From assembly GCA_020632715.1 (NCBI GenBank), contig JACKFA010000008.1:124001-188000 (forward strand): 64,000 nt of DNA. The letters are read 5' to 3'. Position numbers and translations under genes: made by a program. How positions within the stretch are numbered: position 1 is the first letter of the stretch; each line of letters begins with the position of its first letter. Shown here piece by piece: positions 26,986 through 36,018 of this stretch. The notes beneath the pieces are model-generated. The model saw only the letters and a program-made list of their open reading frames with translations, did not search any database and was not told where the DNA came from. This stretch comes from Deltaproteobacteria bacterium (lineage in GTDB: Bacteria > Myxococcota_A > UBA9042 > PHBI01).

Positions 26986-27924
26986 ATGCGCCGGATGTTC
27001 GCCCTCACCCTCGCCGCCGCCGCGCTCGCGCCGCTCACCGCGTGCGACACGCTGCAGACGGGCACCGAGTCGAACTTCTCGTTCAAGCTCGACACCGACG
27101 ACCGCCTCTTCCCAGCACCCTTCAACACGCCGATCGCGGCCGGCTTCTCGGTCGACGTCGAGACGTACCTCGCCTCCGACACGTCGAAGACCGCCGAGAT
27201 CGTGCTCGCGCAGTCGCTCGACCAGTCCATCGCGCGCGTGACCGGCACGACCGGGAACCGCTTCACGGTCGAGGGGCGCCAGGCTGGCACGGCCACGATC
27301 GAGGTGAAGGGTCCGGGGGGCGGGGACACGGTCGACATGTCCGTCGCCGAGCTCGCGAAGGTGAAGCTCACCTACCCGGGGCTCCTGCTCGTGCCGGCGT
27401 CGCCGCCGATCTACGTCGCCGAGGGCGGCACGGCCTACTTCGGCGTGACCCTCATGGACGCCACCTCCCGGACGCTCGTCGGCTACGGGCAGTTCCCGGT
27501 GACCATCACGCCGTCGAGCGCTGGGGCCGCGAAGGCGTCGACCGACGTCGCGCACCTCGCGGTCACCTTCACGGAGACGGGCGCCGTGACGCTCGAGCCG
27601 CTCGGCGAGTCGGCGCTCGAGGTGACGGTGGTGCCGGTCACCGACATCGCGACGCTCGCGTTCGAGGTGAGCGCGGCGCAGGCGATCACCGTGAACGGCA
27701 GCGGTCTCGTGGTCGTGCGCGGCGAGAAGGACGACGCGAGCAAGGTCTTCGGGTTGTCGAACCTCGCGACCGTGACGGCGACGACGCCCGACACGTGCCG
27801 CGTCGAGGCGTCGCCCCGGCTCGGCGACGCGGTCTACACGGTCTACGGCAAGGCGTCCGGCGCCTGCGCGCTGACCGCGACGCTCGGGGCGCTCTCGGCG
27901 GACGCCACGGTGACGATCCAGTGA
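26986..27924 (+). CDS. Lipoprotein with bacterial Ig-like repeats
   Basis: A 312-residue lipoprotein with lipobox LTAC at residue 20, preceded by GAAGGAGA ribosome site. The mature protein reads as three beta-sandwich units; the first (about 30-120) has the VEGRQAGTATIEVKG pattern of BIG2-like Ig domains. A single late cysteine pair (TPDTC, SGAC) may be a disulfide. Function unknown; probably a periplasmic or surface structural lipoprotein. Its stop overlaps the GTG of moaC by 3 nt, so the two are co-translated although functionally unrelated. Confidence 0.75.
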   Translation: MRRMFALTLAAAALAPLTACDTLQTGTESNFSFKLDTDDRLFPAPFNTPIAAGFSVDVETYLASDTSKTAEIVLAQSLDQSIARVTGTTGNRFTVEGRQAGTATIEVKGPGGGDTVDMSVAELAKVKLTYPGLLLVPASPPIYVAEGGTAYFGVTLMDATSRTLVGYGQFPVTITPSSAGAAKASTDVAHLAVTFTETGAVTLEPLGESALEVTVVPVTDIATLAFEVSAAQAITVNGSGLVVVRGEKDDASKVFGLSNLATVTATTPDTCRVEASPRLGDAVYTVYGKASGACALTATLGALSADATVTIQ

Positions 27925-28421
27925 CCGACGGCCGCGACGAGCGCGACGGCGCGCGCCTCACCCACGTCGACGAGCGCGGCGAGGCCCGGATGGTCGACGT
28001 CTCCGCCAAGGCGACGACCGCGCGCCTCGCGCGGGCGCGGGCGACGGTCGAGATGGCGCCCGCGACGGTGGCCGCGATCCGCGGGGCGACGCTCCAGAAG
28101 GGCGACGCCCTCGCGGTGGCGCGCGTCGCGGGGGTGATGGCCGCGAAGCGGACGGGGGAGCTCATCCCCCTCTGCCACCCGCTCGGGCTCGATCACGTCG
28201 ACGTGAGCGCCGTCGTCGAGGACGACCGCGTGATCTTCGAGACGGTGGCGCGCACGACGGGGCGCACGGGGGTCGAGATGGAGGCCATGACGGCGGCGGC
28301 GGTCGCGGCGCTCACGCTCTACGACATGGCGAAGGCGATCGACCGCGGCATGCGGATCACCGGCGTGGAGCTGCTCGAGAAGCGGGGCGGGAAGAGCGGC
28401 GTCTGGCTGCGCGAGCCGTAG
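27921..28421 (+). CDS. moaC: Cyclic pyranopterin monophosphate synthase
   Basis: A 166-residue MoaC, which converts 3',8-cyclo-GTP into cyclic pyranopterin monophosphate in molybdenum cofactor synthesis. Visible family landmarks: MVDVSAKATT, KRTGELIPLCHPLGLDHVDV (catalytic His region), TTGRTGVEMEAMTAA and DRGMRITGVELLEKRGGKSG. Length equals the family norm. GTG start at 27921 overlaps the preceding stop. No other moa gene lies in the window. Confidence 0.96.
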   Translation: MTDGRDERDGARLTHVDERGEARMVDVSAKATTARLARARATVEMAPATVAAIRGATLQKGDALAVARVAGVMAAKRTGELIPLCHPLGLDHVDVSAVVEDDRVIFETVARTTGRTGVEMEAMTAAAVAALTLYDMAKAIDRGMRITGVELLEKRGGKSGVWLREP

Positions 28422-28427
28422 CCGCCG

Positions 28428-29876
28428 ATGCCACGCCCGAGCCGGCGCGCGCTCGCGCACCTCGCGACGGAGCTCGAGCGGGCGCTCGCGGGCGCCTTCA
28501 TCGACAAGGTGCACGTGCCGGAGCCGCGGACGCTGCTCCTCCGGATCGCGGGGCGCTCGCCCGAGCGGCTCTTGATCGACCTCGAGATCGGCCACCCGCG
28601 CGTCATCCTGACGGCGCGCTGGCCGGAGACGCCGAAGACGCCGGATCACACGACGCTCCTCCTCCGCGGGGCGCTCGAGGGGGCGCGGGTGGCGGCCGTG
28701 CGCGCCGAGGACGACAGGCGCCTCGTGCTCGCGCTCACGCGCGGCGGCGGGCGGCGCGAGCTCGTCGTGCAGGTCGCGGGGCGGTACCACAACGCGGCGG
28801 TGATCGCGGGCGAGGGGGCCGAAGAGGCGCGGCTCATCGCGGCGATCCCCGGCGTCGACGCCGACGCGCCCGCGCTCCGCGACGGGCCGGACCCCGAGGA
28901 GGCCCTCACGGGCAGGGTGTTCTTCACGGCGCTCGACCGGCGGACGTGGGCCGAGCACGACGCGCGCGCCGAGGGTCGGGCGTTCGACGCGGTCGCGCGC
29001 CGGATCGCGCGGGAGCGGAAGCGCCTCGCCCGGCTCGTGGCCGCGGCCGAGGGGGATCTCCAGCGCGCGGCGGACGCCGAGGCGGATCGGGCGCGCGGCG
29101 AGCTCCTGAAGACGGCGCTCGGGCAGGTCGCGCGGGGCGCGAGCGAGGTGACGGTCACGGACTGGTCGCGGGAGGGGGCGCCCGAGGTGGTGGTACCCCT
29201 CGACCCGGCGCTCGACGCGCGCGCGAACATGGAGCGCTACTTCAAGCGCTATCGGCGGATGGCGCGCGCGACGCCGGGCATCGAGGCGCGGCTCCTCGAG
29301 CACATGGAGGCGCTCGAGGCGCTCGACGCGCTCGCGGCCGCCGTGAGCGCGCTACGCGTCGGCGAGGACGCAGATGGGCAGCGGACCACCCGCCTGGCCG
29401 AGCTCGCGGCCGCGCTGCCGCCGGAGCGGGAGCAGGCGCCGCCGTCCTCGCGCTCGGCCGACGCGCCCGCCCTCCCCTACCGCGAGTTCCGCGCGGCGGA
29501 TGGTGCCGTGATCCTCGTCGGGCGCGGCGCGCGTCACAACGACGCGCTCACGTTCAAGGTCGCGCGGGGCAACGATCTCTGGCTCCACGCGCGCGACGTG
29601 CCTGGCGCGCACGTGATCCTCCGCGTCGCGCGAGGCGTCGAGCCCGCGCACGAGGCGATCCTCGACGCGGCCCTCCTCGCGGCGCACCACTCCGAGGCGC
29701 GCGACGAGGGGGTGGTCGACGTGATGTGGACGGAGCGGAAGCACGTGCGGAAGGCCAAGGGGGCCGCCCCCGGGCTCGTCTCGGTGGCGGCGTCGCGGAA
29801 CCTGGCGGTCCGCCCCGACGCGGCGCGGCTCGAGCGCCTCTACCAATCGACGCGAACGCTTGACCACCCCGCTTGA
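28428..29876 (+). CDS. NFACT (Rqc2/FbpA-like) RNA-binding protein
   Basis: A 482-residue NFACT-family protein, the bacterial relative of Rqc2/RqcH that binds tRNA on stalled 50S subunits. N-terminal NFACT-N domain (about 1-200) with IDLEIGHPRV and a central helical region, and the C-terminal NFACT-R domain (about 345-480) with LWLHARDVPGAHVIL, AAHHSEARDEG and ERKHVRKAKGAAPGLV, strongly conserved in the family. It is shorter than Firmicute RqcH (about 560-580 residues), mainly in the coiled-coil middle. It starts six nt after the moaC stop. Whether it supports alanine tailing cannot be told. Confidence 0.88.
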   Translation: MPRPSRRALAHLATELERALAGAFIDKVHVPEPRTLLLRIAGRSPERLLIDLEIGHPRVILTARWPETPKTPDHTTLLLRGALEGARVAAVRAEDDRRLVLALTRGGGRRELVVQVAGRYHNAAVIAGEGAEEARLIAAIPGVDADAPALRDGPDPEEALTGRVFFTALDRRTWAEHDARAEGRAFDAVARRIARERKRLARLVAAAEGDLQRAADAEADRARGELLKTALGQVARGASEVTVTDWSREGAPEVVVPLDPALDARANMERYFKRYRRMARATPGIEARLLEHMEALEALDALAAAVSALRVGEDADGQRTTRLAELAAALPPEREQAPPSSRSADAPALPYREFRAADGAVILVGRGARHNDALTFKVARGNDLWLHARDVPGAHVILRVARGVEPAHEAILDAALLAAHHSEARDEGVVDVMWTERKHVRKAKGAAPGLVSVAASRNLAVRPDAARLERLYQSTRTLDHPA

Positions 29877-29894
29877 GTGCGGGATGTGGTCCCC

Positions 29895-30578
29895 ATGAAG
29901 CGAGTCGATTGGTGTCTGGTTCGCCCCGCCAAGCCCGGCGCGACCGGCGTCGCGGCGCTCGAGGGCGAGATCGCGGTGCTCGTCGAGCAGGCGGCCGAGG
30001 AGGTCCTCACCGAGGAGGAGCTCGAGCGGCTCGTCGCGCTCGAGGACGAGCAGGAAGAGCAGACGGTGCTGATGTGCGACGCCGTCGCGGCGCCGCGCGT
30101 CGAGGACGATCCCGACTGGGAGAGCCGGATCTGCGACGAGTACGCCGACACGGACACCGATCTCGAGCTCGAGGAGTACCTCGAGCTGCGCGCGAAGGAC
30201 CCGGACTGCGACCGCTGCCCGTTCGCGTCCCCCTACAGCCTCTACCCGCTCGATCCCTGCGAGTTCTCCGCGGGGCCGCTCTTCGTCATCCTCGGTGACG
30301 CCGCGGTGCACGCGGCGGCGAAGCGCGCCATGGGCCCGGCCGAGATGGGCGAGCTGGCGGACGCCATCGACACCGCGGCGGCGCGCGGCTTCCGCGAGGT
30401 CCCCGAGGTCGACGCGCGGGACTTCCTGAAGCGCGCCGCGCACTTCCTGCGCTTCTGGGGGCGACACGGCTTCAGCGTGAAGCCGGTGGAGCCCGACGAG
30501 CTCCCGCCGATCATGACGGAGAGCGAGCCGCCCGACGGGCCGGACGACCCGGGCGAGCCCTCGTCGTACCTCCACTGA
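29895..30578 (+). CDS. Acidic protein of unknown function
   Basis: A 227-residue soluble, strongly acidic protein with no recognised domain. Residues about 30-60 form a Glu-rich helix, a CDRC pair with a third Cys (DPC) lies near 105-118, and the C-terminus is Pro/Asp-rich. ATG at 29895 is chosen; a GTG at 29877 in the same frame is possible, and neither has a strong ribosome site. Eighteen nt after the NFACT gene on the same strand. It converges with the TRAP permease gene, 14 nt between stops. Confidence 0.6.
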   Translation: MKRVDWCLVRPAKPGATGVAALEGEIAVLVEQAAEEVLTEEELERLVALEDEQEEQTVLMCDAVAAPRVEDDPDWESRICDEYADTDTDLELEEYLELRAKDPDCDRCPFASPYSLYPLDPCEFSAGPLFVILGDAAVHAAAKRAMGPAEMGELADAIDTAAARGFREVPEVDARDFLKRAAHFLRFWGRHGFSVKPVEPDELPPIMTESEPPDGPDDPGEPSSYLH

Positions 30579-30592
30579 GGTGAGCGCTTAGC

Positions 30593-32338
30593 CTACGGGG
30601 TGGCCGTCCCGGCGTCCGGCGCGACCTCGGGGGCCATCCCGGCGTCCGGCGCCGCCTCGGCGGCCGTCCCGGCGTCCGACGCCGCCCCGGCGGCCGTCCC
30701 CGCGTCGGGCGCGGCCTCAGCGGCCGTCCCCGCGTCGGCGCCCGCGCCGGGCGGCTTCGTGGCGTTGTCGTCCTCGTCGTCGTCGATGTCGTCGTCCGGC
30801 GTCGCGCCCTCGTCGGCGCCGCCGGTCCCGGTCGATCCCGACTCCTCGAGCTGCTGCATGAGCTTCTGGACGTCGTCGTCCTCCATCATGTCCTGCATCG
30901 ACTTCTCGTTGTCGTCGGCGGGTTCCCCACCGCCGTCGACCGCGGCGCCGTCGCCTGCGCCCTCGCCGTCGCCCGCGCCCTCGCCGCCCGCCATCCGCTC
31001 GGGGAGCGCGACCCAGGCCGACTCGCCGTTCCCGAGCTGCCGGACCGCGAGCGAGAGCGACGGGACGTAGGTGATGGCCGCGAGCGCGACGAGCATCATG
31101 AGCAGGAACGGCGCCACCGAGCGCACGATGAAGCCGAACGGCTTCGCGAAGTACGTGGTGGCGACGAAGAGGTTGAGCCCGAGCGGCGGCGTCAGGTAGC
31201 CGATCTCGAGGTTCACGATGAAGATGATGCCGATGTGGAGCGGGTCGAAGCCGAGCTCGTGCGAGAGCGGCACGAGGAGCGGCACGAAGAGCACGATCGC
31301 GCTGATGATGTCGAGGAAGCACCCGACCACGAGCAGCACGAGGTTCAGGATGAGCGCGAACTCGAGCGGGCTCGGGTCGAGCTCGCGGATCCACGCGACC
31401 ATCGCGTCGGGGATCTCCTTGATCTCGACGAACTCGGAGAAGCCACCGGCGACGGCGATGATGAGCAGGATGGAGCCCATGAGGACCGCCATCTCGGAGA
31501 GGATGGACGGGAGCTCGTGGACCTTCAGGCTCTTGTGGATGAAGAGCTCGACCACGATGGCGAGGACGACGCTGATCGCGGCGGCCTCGACGGCGTCGAA
31601 CATGCCGGTCGCGATGCCGCCGAGGATGAACGCCGGCAGGAAGAGCGACCACGCGCCGTCGAGGAGCGCCTGCCCCATGCGGCGGAAGGAGAGCTTCTTC
31701 CGCGGCACCTTGCGCCCGGTGATCATGCAGTACACGGAGAGCAGGAGCGCGATGAAGATGCCGGGCAGGATGCCGGCGATGAAGATCTCCTCGACGTGGA
31801 CCGGGTGCCCCGAGAGCGTCGCGTAGATCGCGAAGACGACCATCGGGATCGACGGCGGGATGATGATGCCGAGCCCGCCGGCCGCCGTGACGAGGCCGTG
31901 CGCCATGCGGTCGGTGTAGCCGGCCTCCTTGAGCGCCGGGACCATGACGGCGCCGATGGTGACGACCGTCACGGGCGACGACCCGCTGATGGCCGCGAAG
32001 AAGACGCACGCGAAGATCGCGCTCACGGCGAGGCCGCCGGGCAGCCACCCGAAGAAGGCCTCGGCCACGTCGACGAGGCGCTTCGCGATGCTGCCGCGCC
32101 CCATGATGGCGCCGGCGATCATGAAGAACGGGATCGCGGCGAGCGCAGGCTGATCGGCGAACGACGCCATCGACTCGGTCGGGTCGAAGTTGCGGAAGAA
32201 GTCCGCCCCGAACGCGTCCGGCTGCACCGGAAAGAGCGCGTAGCAGGTGAAGACGAAGCCGCCGATGATGACGTAGAGCGGCGCGCCGAGCCCGACGAGC
32301 GCGACGACCGTGAGGACGAGGACGAGCCAGTCCGGCAT
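30593..32338 (-). CDS. dctM: TRAP transporter large permease with repetitive acidic tail
   Basis: A 581-residue DctM-type permease, the ion-driven channel subunit of a TRAP importer. The membrane core (about 1-430) has about twelve helices and the family segments GRGSIAKRLVDV, IPPSIPMVVFA and NLEIGYLTPPLGLNLFVA. Unlike the usual DctM (about 425-440 residues) it continues with about 140 residues: Gly/Asp/Glu-rich, a short helical DDDVQKLMQQLEES, and five 10-residue repeats of the form APDAGTAAEA. Start ATG overlaps the stop of dctQ (TGATG). Last gene of the TatT-DctP-DctQ-DctM set. Confidence 0.92.
   Translation of the reverse strand: MPDWLVLVLTVVALVGLGAPLYVIIGGFVFTCYALFPVQPDAFGADFFRNFDPTESMASFADQPALAAIPFFMIAGAIMGRGSIAKRLVDVAEAFFGWLPGGLAVSAIFACVFFAAISGSSPVTVVTIGAVMVPALKEAGYTDRMAHGLVTAAGGLGIIIPPSIPMVVFAIYATLSGHPVHVEEIFIAGILPGIFIALLLSVYCMITGRKVPRKKLSFRRMGQALLDGAWSLFLPAFILGGIATGMFDAVEAAAISVVLAIVVELFIHKSLKVHELPSILSEMAVLMGSILLIIAVAGGFSEFVEIKEIPDAMVAWIRELDPSPLEFALILNLVLLVVGCFLDIISAIVLFVPLLVPLSHELGFDPLHIGIIFIVNLEIGYLTPPLGLNLFVATTYFAKPFGFIVRSVAPFLLMMLVALAAITYVPSLSLAVRQLGNGESAWVALPERMAGGEGAGDGEGAGDGAAVDGGGEPADDNEKSMQDMMEDDDVQKLMQQLEESGSTGTGGADEGATPDDDIDDDEDDNATKPPGAGADAGTAAEAAPDAGTAAGAASDAGTAAEAAPDAGMAPEVAPDAGTATP
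30603..30745 (-). repeat. Five 30-nt tandem repeats in the dctM 3' end
   Basis: GGCGTCCGGC-type cores at 30611, 30641, 30671, 30701 and 30731 (30-nt period) encode the DAGTAAEAAP decapeptide repeats. The last two copies are diverged. Confidence 0.85.
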
Positions 32339-33327
32339 CAGACGAGCTCCAGCTTGTGGTCGGGGAGCTCACCGCGCCGGTACTTCCCGACGCAGCGGAC
32401 CGCCCGCACGCTGAAGCGGACGATCATCATCACGAAGGCGAAGACGATGGGGAAGACGACGATGGCGAGCGGTAGATCGCTCCCGATGTGGCGCGTCCCG
32501 GACGCGATCTGCTCGCTCAGGTAGTGGAGCGACATCGCGAGCAGGAAGGCCGTGAAGACGACGGTCACGACGAGGCTCACGACCTCGTAGAGGAAGTAGG
32601 CGCTCGTCTTCATCGACTTCCGGATGGCGTCGACGCGGATGTGGCGCTCGTCGCGGGTCGCCATCGAGGCGCCGAGGAAGCCGATGTACATCAGCAGCGC
32701 GGCGCCGAGGCCCGCCTTCCAGGCGTAGGTGTCGACGGTCTTGAGCACGAAGTACGCGGCCATGCAGCCGGCGCCGACGACCGCGCCGGCCATCGACGCG
32801 ACCCCGCTCGCGAGGTGACGGTAGTAGAAGGTGAAGCCGAGCATCACCGCGAGCGCCGCGAGCCCCATGAACCGCGAGGGGATCTCGCGGATCGCGAAGA
32901 GCGCGACGAAGAGCCCGACGGTGACGAGCAGCGAGACGACGAGACGCCGCGGCCAGTTGGGCGGCGGCGGCGGCTGCCCCGGCTCGAGGCCCGCGTGGGC
33001 GCGCGTACGGAGCGCGAGGAGCACGAGGCCGAAGGTCACGACGCCGACGACGAGCGGCGTCACCCAGCCGGTCACCATGGCGACGGCGGCGTCCGGCGCC
33101 TGCTCCGCGTCCGCGTGCCCGAGGACCTTCAGGAGGAACTTGTCCACCGTGTTGACCTTGGCGGTCATGTTCGACCAGACCACGGTGAGCACGTAGGTGA
33201 GCGTCATCACGAGCAGCGCGCCGACGACGAGGGACCGCTCGACCGAGTAGATCCCGGCGTCGACGCGATCCCAGCGGCTCGTCGGCGGCTCGCTTCGGGA
33301 GGGTTTCTCGGGGGGGACGTCGGACAC
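32338..33327 (-). CDS. dctQ: Enlarged TRAP transporter small permease
   Basis: A 329-residue DctQ-type subunit, about twice the usual length (about 160-220). The family signature RDERHIRVDAIRKS lies near residue 228, followed by the two final helices. Between the first helix (about 35-55) and the signature there are about four additional hydrophobic helices (about 95-205). GTG at 33327 preceded by GAGG is chosen as start; the longer upstream frame is unlikely. Stop overlaps dctM start. The enlarged form may be linked to the TatT-type TRAP system. Confidence 0.8.
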   Translation of the reverse strand: MSDVPPEKPSRSEPPTSRWDRVDAGIYSVERSLVVGALLVMTLTYVLTVVWSNMTAKVNTVDKFLLKVLGHADAEQAPDAAVAMVTGWVTPLVVGVVTFGLVLLALRTRAHAGLEPGQPPPPPNWPRRLVVSLLVTVGLFVALFAIREIPSRFMGLAALAVMLGFTFYYRHLASGVASMAGAVVGAGCMAAYFVLKTVDTYAWKAGLGAALLMYIGFLGASMATRDERHIRVDAIRKSMKTSAYFLYEVVSLVVTVVFTAFLLAMSLHYLSEQIASGTRHIGSDLPLAIVVFPIVFAFVMMIVRFSVRAVRCVGKYRRGELPDHKLELV

Positions 33328-33602
33328 GGCGACCTCGCGAAGAGACGGGGCTGCGCGGCGTGTGACGGCGGCGCGCGCGGTGCTTCCGGCGGGCACGGCG
33401 CCGGTGTCACGGCCGCCCCACGCGGCGGGTCGGTCGTGGAGACTTCGCCGCGTCGGCCCCGGGGGCCGGCGCGAGGAAGGCGCGAGCCCGGCGCGGCGCG
33501 GTGGCGCCACCCGGGCTTCGGTTCGAGCGTGCTCGCCCCAGTCCTAGCGCATCGGGGCCGAGTCGGCAACGAGGCCCACGGCGGCCCTCCGCGCGCCGCG
33601 GG

Positions 33603-34604
33603 CTACTTGCTCTTCTCGAGGAGGTCGAGGAGCTTCTTCCCGTCCGCCGACGTGCGACCGCGGAACTTGGTCCACACCTCGGCGGTCTTCGACTTGAACG
33701 CGGCGCGCTCGCCCCCGCTGAGCTCGACCATCTGGATCCCGGCGGCCTTGTACTTCTCCGGCATCTTCTTGTCGTTGAAGATGCGGACGAGCTTGAGCCC
33801 GAGCTGCTCGATGACGGGGCGCGGCTTGACGAGCACGGCCTGCAGATCGGCCGGGAGTTCGTCGTACCAGCCCTTGCACCAGGCGACGAGCGCGCCCTGG
33901 TAGATGTGCTTCGAGATCGTCACGTACTTCACCTTCTCGGTCCAGTTCGCGAGATCACCGAAGAGCAGCGTGTTGTCGTAGCCCGAGACCATCCCGCTCG
34001 AGAGCGCGGTCGGCACGTCGGCGACCTCGATCGGCGACGGCGTCGCGCCGAGGGCCTTGTACATGTCGAGGTGGTGGGTCGCCGGCTGCGAGCGCATCGT
34101 CTTGCCCGCGAGATCGCCCGGGGTCTTGATGAAGCCGTCGACCGACGCGAAGTTCCGGAAGCCGTTCTCCCCACGGAGGGCGTAGATGAAGCCCTTCTTC
34201 TTCATGATGTCACGGATGAGGTCGGTCGCGGCGGTGAGCGCCTTGTCCGCCTCACCGTACGACTCGAAGAGGAACGGCATCTCGGTCGCCTCGAGCTCGG
34301 GCACGGCGCTCGCGAGCGCTCCGTTCGAGACCGCGATCCCGCCGACCTTGCCGCTCAGGCACTGGCGGACGGCCGACGGCTCGCTCTTCGACTGCCAGTA
34401 GACCTTGAACTCGATGCGCTTGCCGCTCTCGGCTTCGATCTCGGCGGAGAGCTTGCGGAGGAGCTCTCCCCACGGCGACGCCGAAGGCGCCACGGTCCGC
34501 ACGCGGAGCACGCACGGCGCCTCCTTCGTGCACGTCTGCGCCGCCTGCGCCGCCGGCGCGAGGATGAGGAGCCCGGCCAGGGCGAGACCGATGCGTCGAA
34601 TCAC
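33603..34604 (-). CDS. dctP: TRAP transporter substrate-binding protein (DctP family)
   Basis: A 333-residue periplasmic binding protein. Start GTG at 34604 follows GGAGGT; the GTG four codons earlier would put the ribosome site inside the frame. Signal peptide to about residue 22 (AAQA). DctP landmarks: RVRTVAPSASPWGE at the mature N-terminus, ATEMPFLFESY, the DLAGKTMRSQP segment with the conserved Arg that salt-bridges the ligand carboxylate, and GYDNTLLFGDLANWTEKVKYVT. The ligand is probably a carboxylate; which one is unknown. It lies 398 nt after the TatT gene and 275 nt before dctQ. Confidence 0.92.
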   Translation of the reverse strand: MIRRIGLALAGLLILAPAAQAAQTCTKEAPCVLRVRTVAPSASPWGELLRKLSAEIEAESGKRIEFKVYWQSKSEPSAVRQCLSGKVGGIAVSNGALASAVPELEATEMPFLFESYGEADKALTAATDLIRDIMKKKGFIYALRGENGFRNFASVDGFIKTPGDLAGKTMRSQPATHHLDMYKALGATPSPIEVADVPTALSSGMVSGYDNTLLFGDLANWTEKVKYVTISKHIYQGALVAWCKGWYDELPADLQAVLVKPRPVIEQLGLKLVRIFNDKKMPEKYKAAGIQMVELSGGERAAFKSKTAEVWTKFRGRTSADGKKLLDLLEKSK

Positions 34605-35002
34605 GGGGACCTCCACGTTGGGGATGGGTTCAGGTTAGTTGAGCAGGCGCGCGCCGCCCAGAGGCTGGTCGGGCCGCCGCCGCGGGGCGCGGGGCGACGC
34701 GCCGCCAGCGAGGCGCTCTCGAGGGGCTCGCGGTACGACCGGAAACCCGCGCCGGGTCCGGACATTCCGCGATCGCCGCCGGCTGCGGCACCATGACGCG
34801 GCGCGTCACGACCGCCGGGGGCGGCGCCCCGTTCGGCTCAGAGGTTGTGAAGAAATACCCGGACCGAGCCGGCGCGCCGAGCCGCGAGCCGCCCAAGGAG
34901 CAGCCCCGCGGGAATACCTCGTGGTATTTCAAGGGGCTGCGACGAAGGCCGGCGAAGCGTATCGGCGATGCCGGCGACGGGAGGGGATTTCTTCACAGCC
35001 TC
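34605..35002. other. Intergenic region between tatT and dctP
   Basis: 398 nt with no gene. Contains a 15-bp palindrome (34794-34808) and a 164-bp inverted-repeat element (34840-35003, described separately). No clear sigma-70 promoter for dctP was found. Confidence 0.6.
34794..34808. promoter_or_regulatory. Palindrome TGACGC-N3-GCGTCA upstream of dctP
   Basis: TGACGCGGCGCGTCA, 6-bp arms and a 3-nt spacer, 190 nt before the dctP start. The same palindrome is found at 42351-42365 upstream of the PhaR-like gene, where it sits inside a probable promoter. It may bind the same regulator. Confidence 0.45.
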
Positions 35003-35003
35003 T
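34840..35003. mobile_element. MITE-like nested inverted-repeat element
   Basis: Terminal inverted repeats of about 21 nt (34840-34860 and 34983-35003; AGAGGTTGTGAAGAAAT against AGAGGCTGTGAAGAAAT after reverse complement) enclose 122 nt with an inner hairpin at 34900-34940 (GCAGCCCC...AATACC-TCGT-GGTATT...GGGGCTGC). No coding capacity. The right end overlaps the TGA of the tatT gene. It could be a non-autonomous transposable element or a large mRNA-end structure. No target-site duplication is obvious. Confidence 0.5.
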
Positions 35004-35917
35004 CACTCCTCCTCGACCATGAAGTCGATGTCGGCGAGGAAGTGCTTGGCCTTCTCCTGCTCGGCCGTGTTCTCCGGCGCGAGGTCCGGGGCCTGCGACA
35101 CGTCGAAGGCGATGACGTCGTCGAGCATCTTCTTGAAGAGCTCGCGGTTGCCGGCCTTCGCGAGGTTCATCTGGGCGTAGATGACCTTCGAGGCGAGGTA
35201 CTGCGGCGCCGCGTCGATCGCCCTCTCGAAGTAGCCGGCCGACGTCTTGAGATCGCCGCTCGGGAAGGGGATCTTCGTGTAGTAGGCGCCGAGGTAGCGA
35301 TCGGCGGCGTTGTACCAGTAGCCCGGGTCGAGCTGATGGACGAGGTCCATCATCGCCTTGATGCGGTCCTTCTGGTTCAACACCTCGACGAGCGAGGTCG
35401 CGAGCGCGAAGCGACCGAGGTTGGTCGCGTACCAGTACACGGCGGGGACGGCGTCCTTGTCGAGCTGCTGGAGGGCGGCGTCGAAGGGCTGACGCGCGCA
35501 GTACTTCGTGCGGTAGGCCGGGTACTTCTGCCCGAGCGCCATCTCCGCCTGATACTGCCCCTCCTGGTAGTGCTCGAGCATCTTCTTCCCGGCGGCCTCG
35601 TCACCGTCGAAGTCCTTCTTCAGGGAGAGGTGGCTGTCGGCGACGAAGTAGTGGGCGTGGGAGAGCTGCACGCGCACGGGGTAGTTCTTCGGGTCGATCT
35701 TGAGCGCCTGATCCCAGAGCGAGATCGCCTTCTCGGCCTGCGCGAGATCGCCACGCTGCGCCCAGGCCGCGTCGGCCTCGGCGAGGAGGGCCGCCACGTC
35801 ACCCGTGCCGGTGGCCTCGGGGTTCACGTCGCCGCAGATGCCGGACTGGCGGCTCGCGCCGCAGGCGCCGAGGAGGAAGCCGACTGAGAGGGCGCCGGCC
35901 AGGACGATGCTACGCAT
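35003..35917 (-). CDS. TRAP transporter TatT-component lipoprotein
   Basis: A 304-residue lipoprotein (lipobox LLGAC at residue 19) resembling the T component of TatT-type TRAP transporters, a TPR-like helical protein that associates with the DctP-type binding protein. Visible: helical repeats with ALLAEADAAWAQRG, AISLWDQALKIDPKNYPV, SHAHYFVADSHL and CARQPFDAAL, and a late ALYF-like region with YYTKIPFPSGDLKTSAGYFERAI. The neighbouring dctPQM genes on the same strand support the assignment. Its stop lies in the right arm of the inverted-repeat element. It diverges from the RadC-like gene. Confidence 0.85.
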   Translation of the reverse strand: MRSIVLAGALSVGFLLGACGASRQSGICGDVNPEATGTGDVAALLAEADAAWAQRGDLAQAEKAISLWDQALKIDPKNYPVRVQLSHAHYFVADSHLSLKKDFDGDEAAGKKMLEHYQEGQYQAEMALGQKYPAYRTKYCARQPFDAALQQLDKDAVPAVYWYATNLGRFALATSLVEVLNQKDRIKAMMDLVHQLDPGYWYNAADRYLGAYYTKIPFPSGDLKTSAGYFERAIDAAPQYLASKVIYAQMNLAKAGNRELFKKMLDDVIAFDVSQAPDLAPENTAEQEKAKHFLADIDFMVEEE

Positions 35918-36018
35918 AGGGCCTCCGAAGGGCGTGACGGTGGTCGTGGGGGACGGGAGTCGGTGCGTACTACGCCCGCGCGGCCGCTGTCAATGCGCCT
36001 CAGGGCGACGTCACCGGG

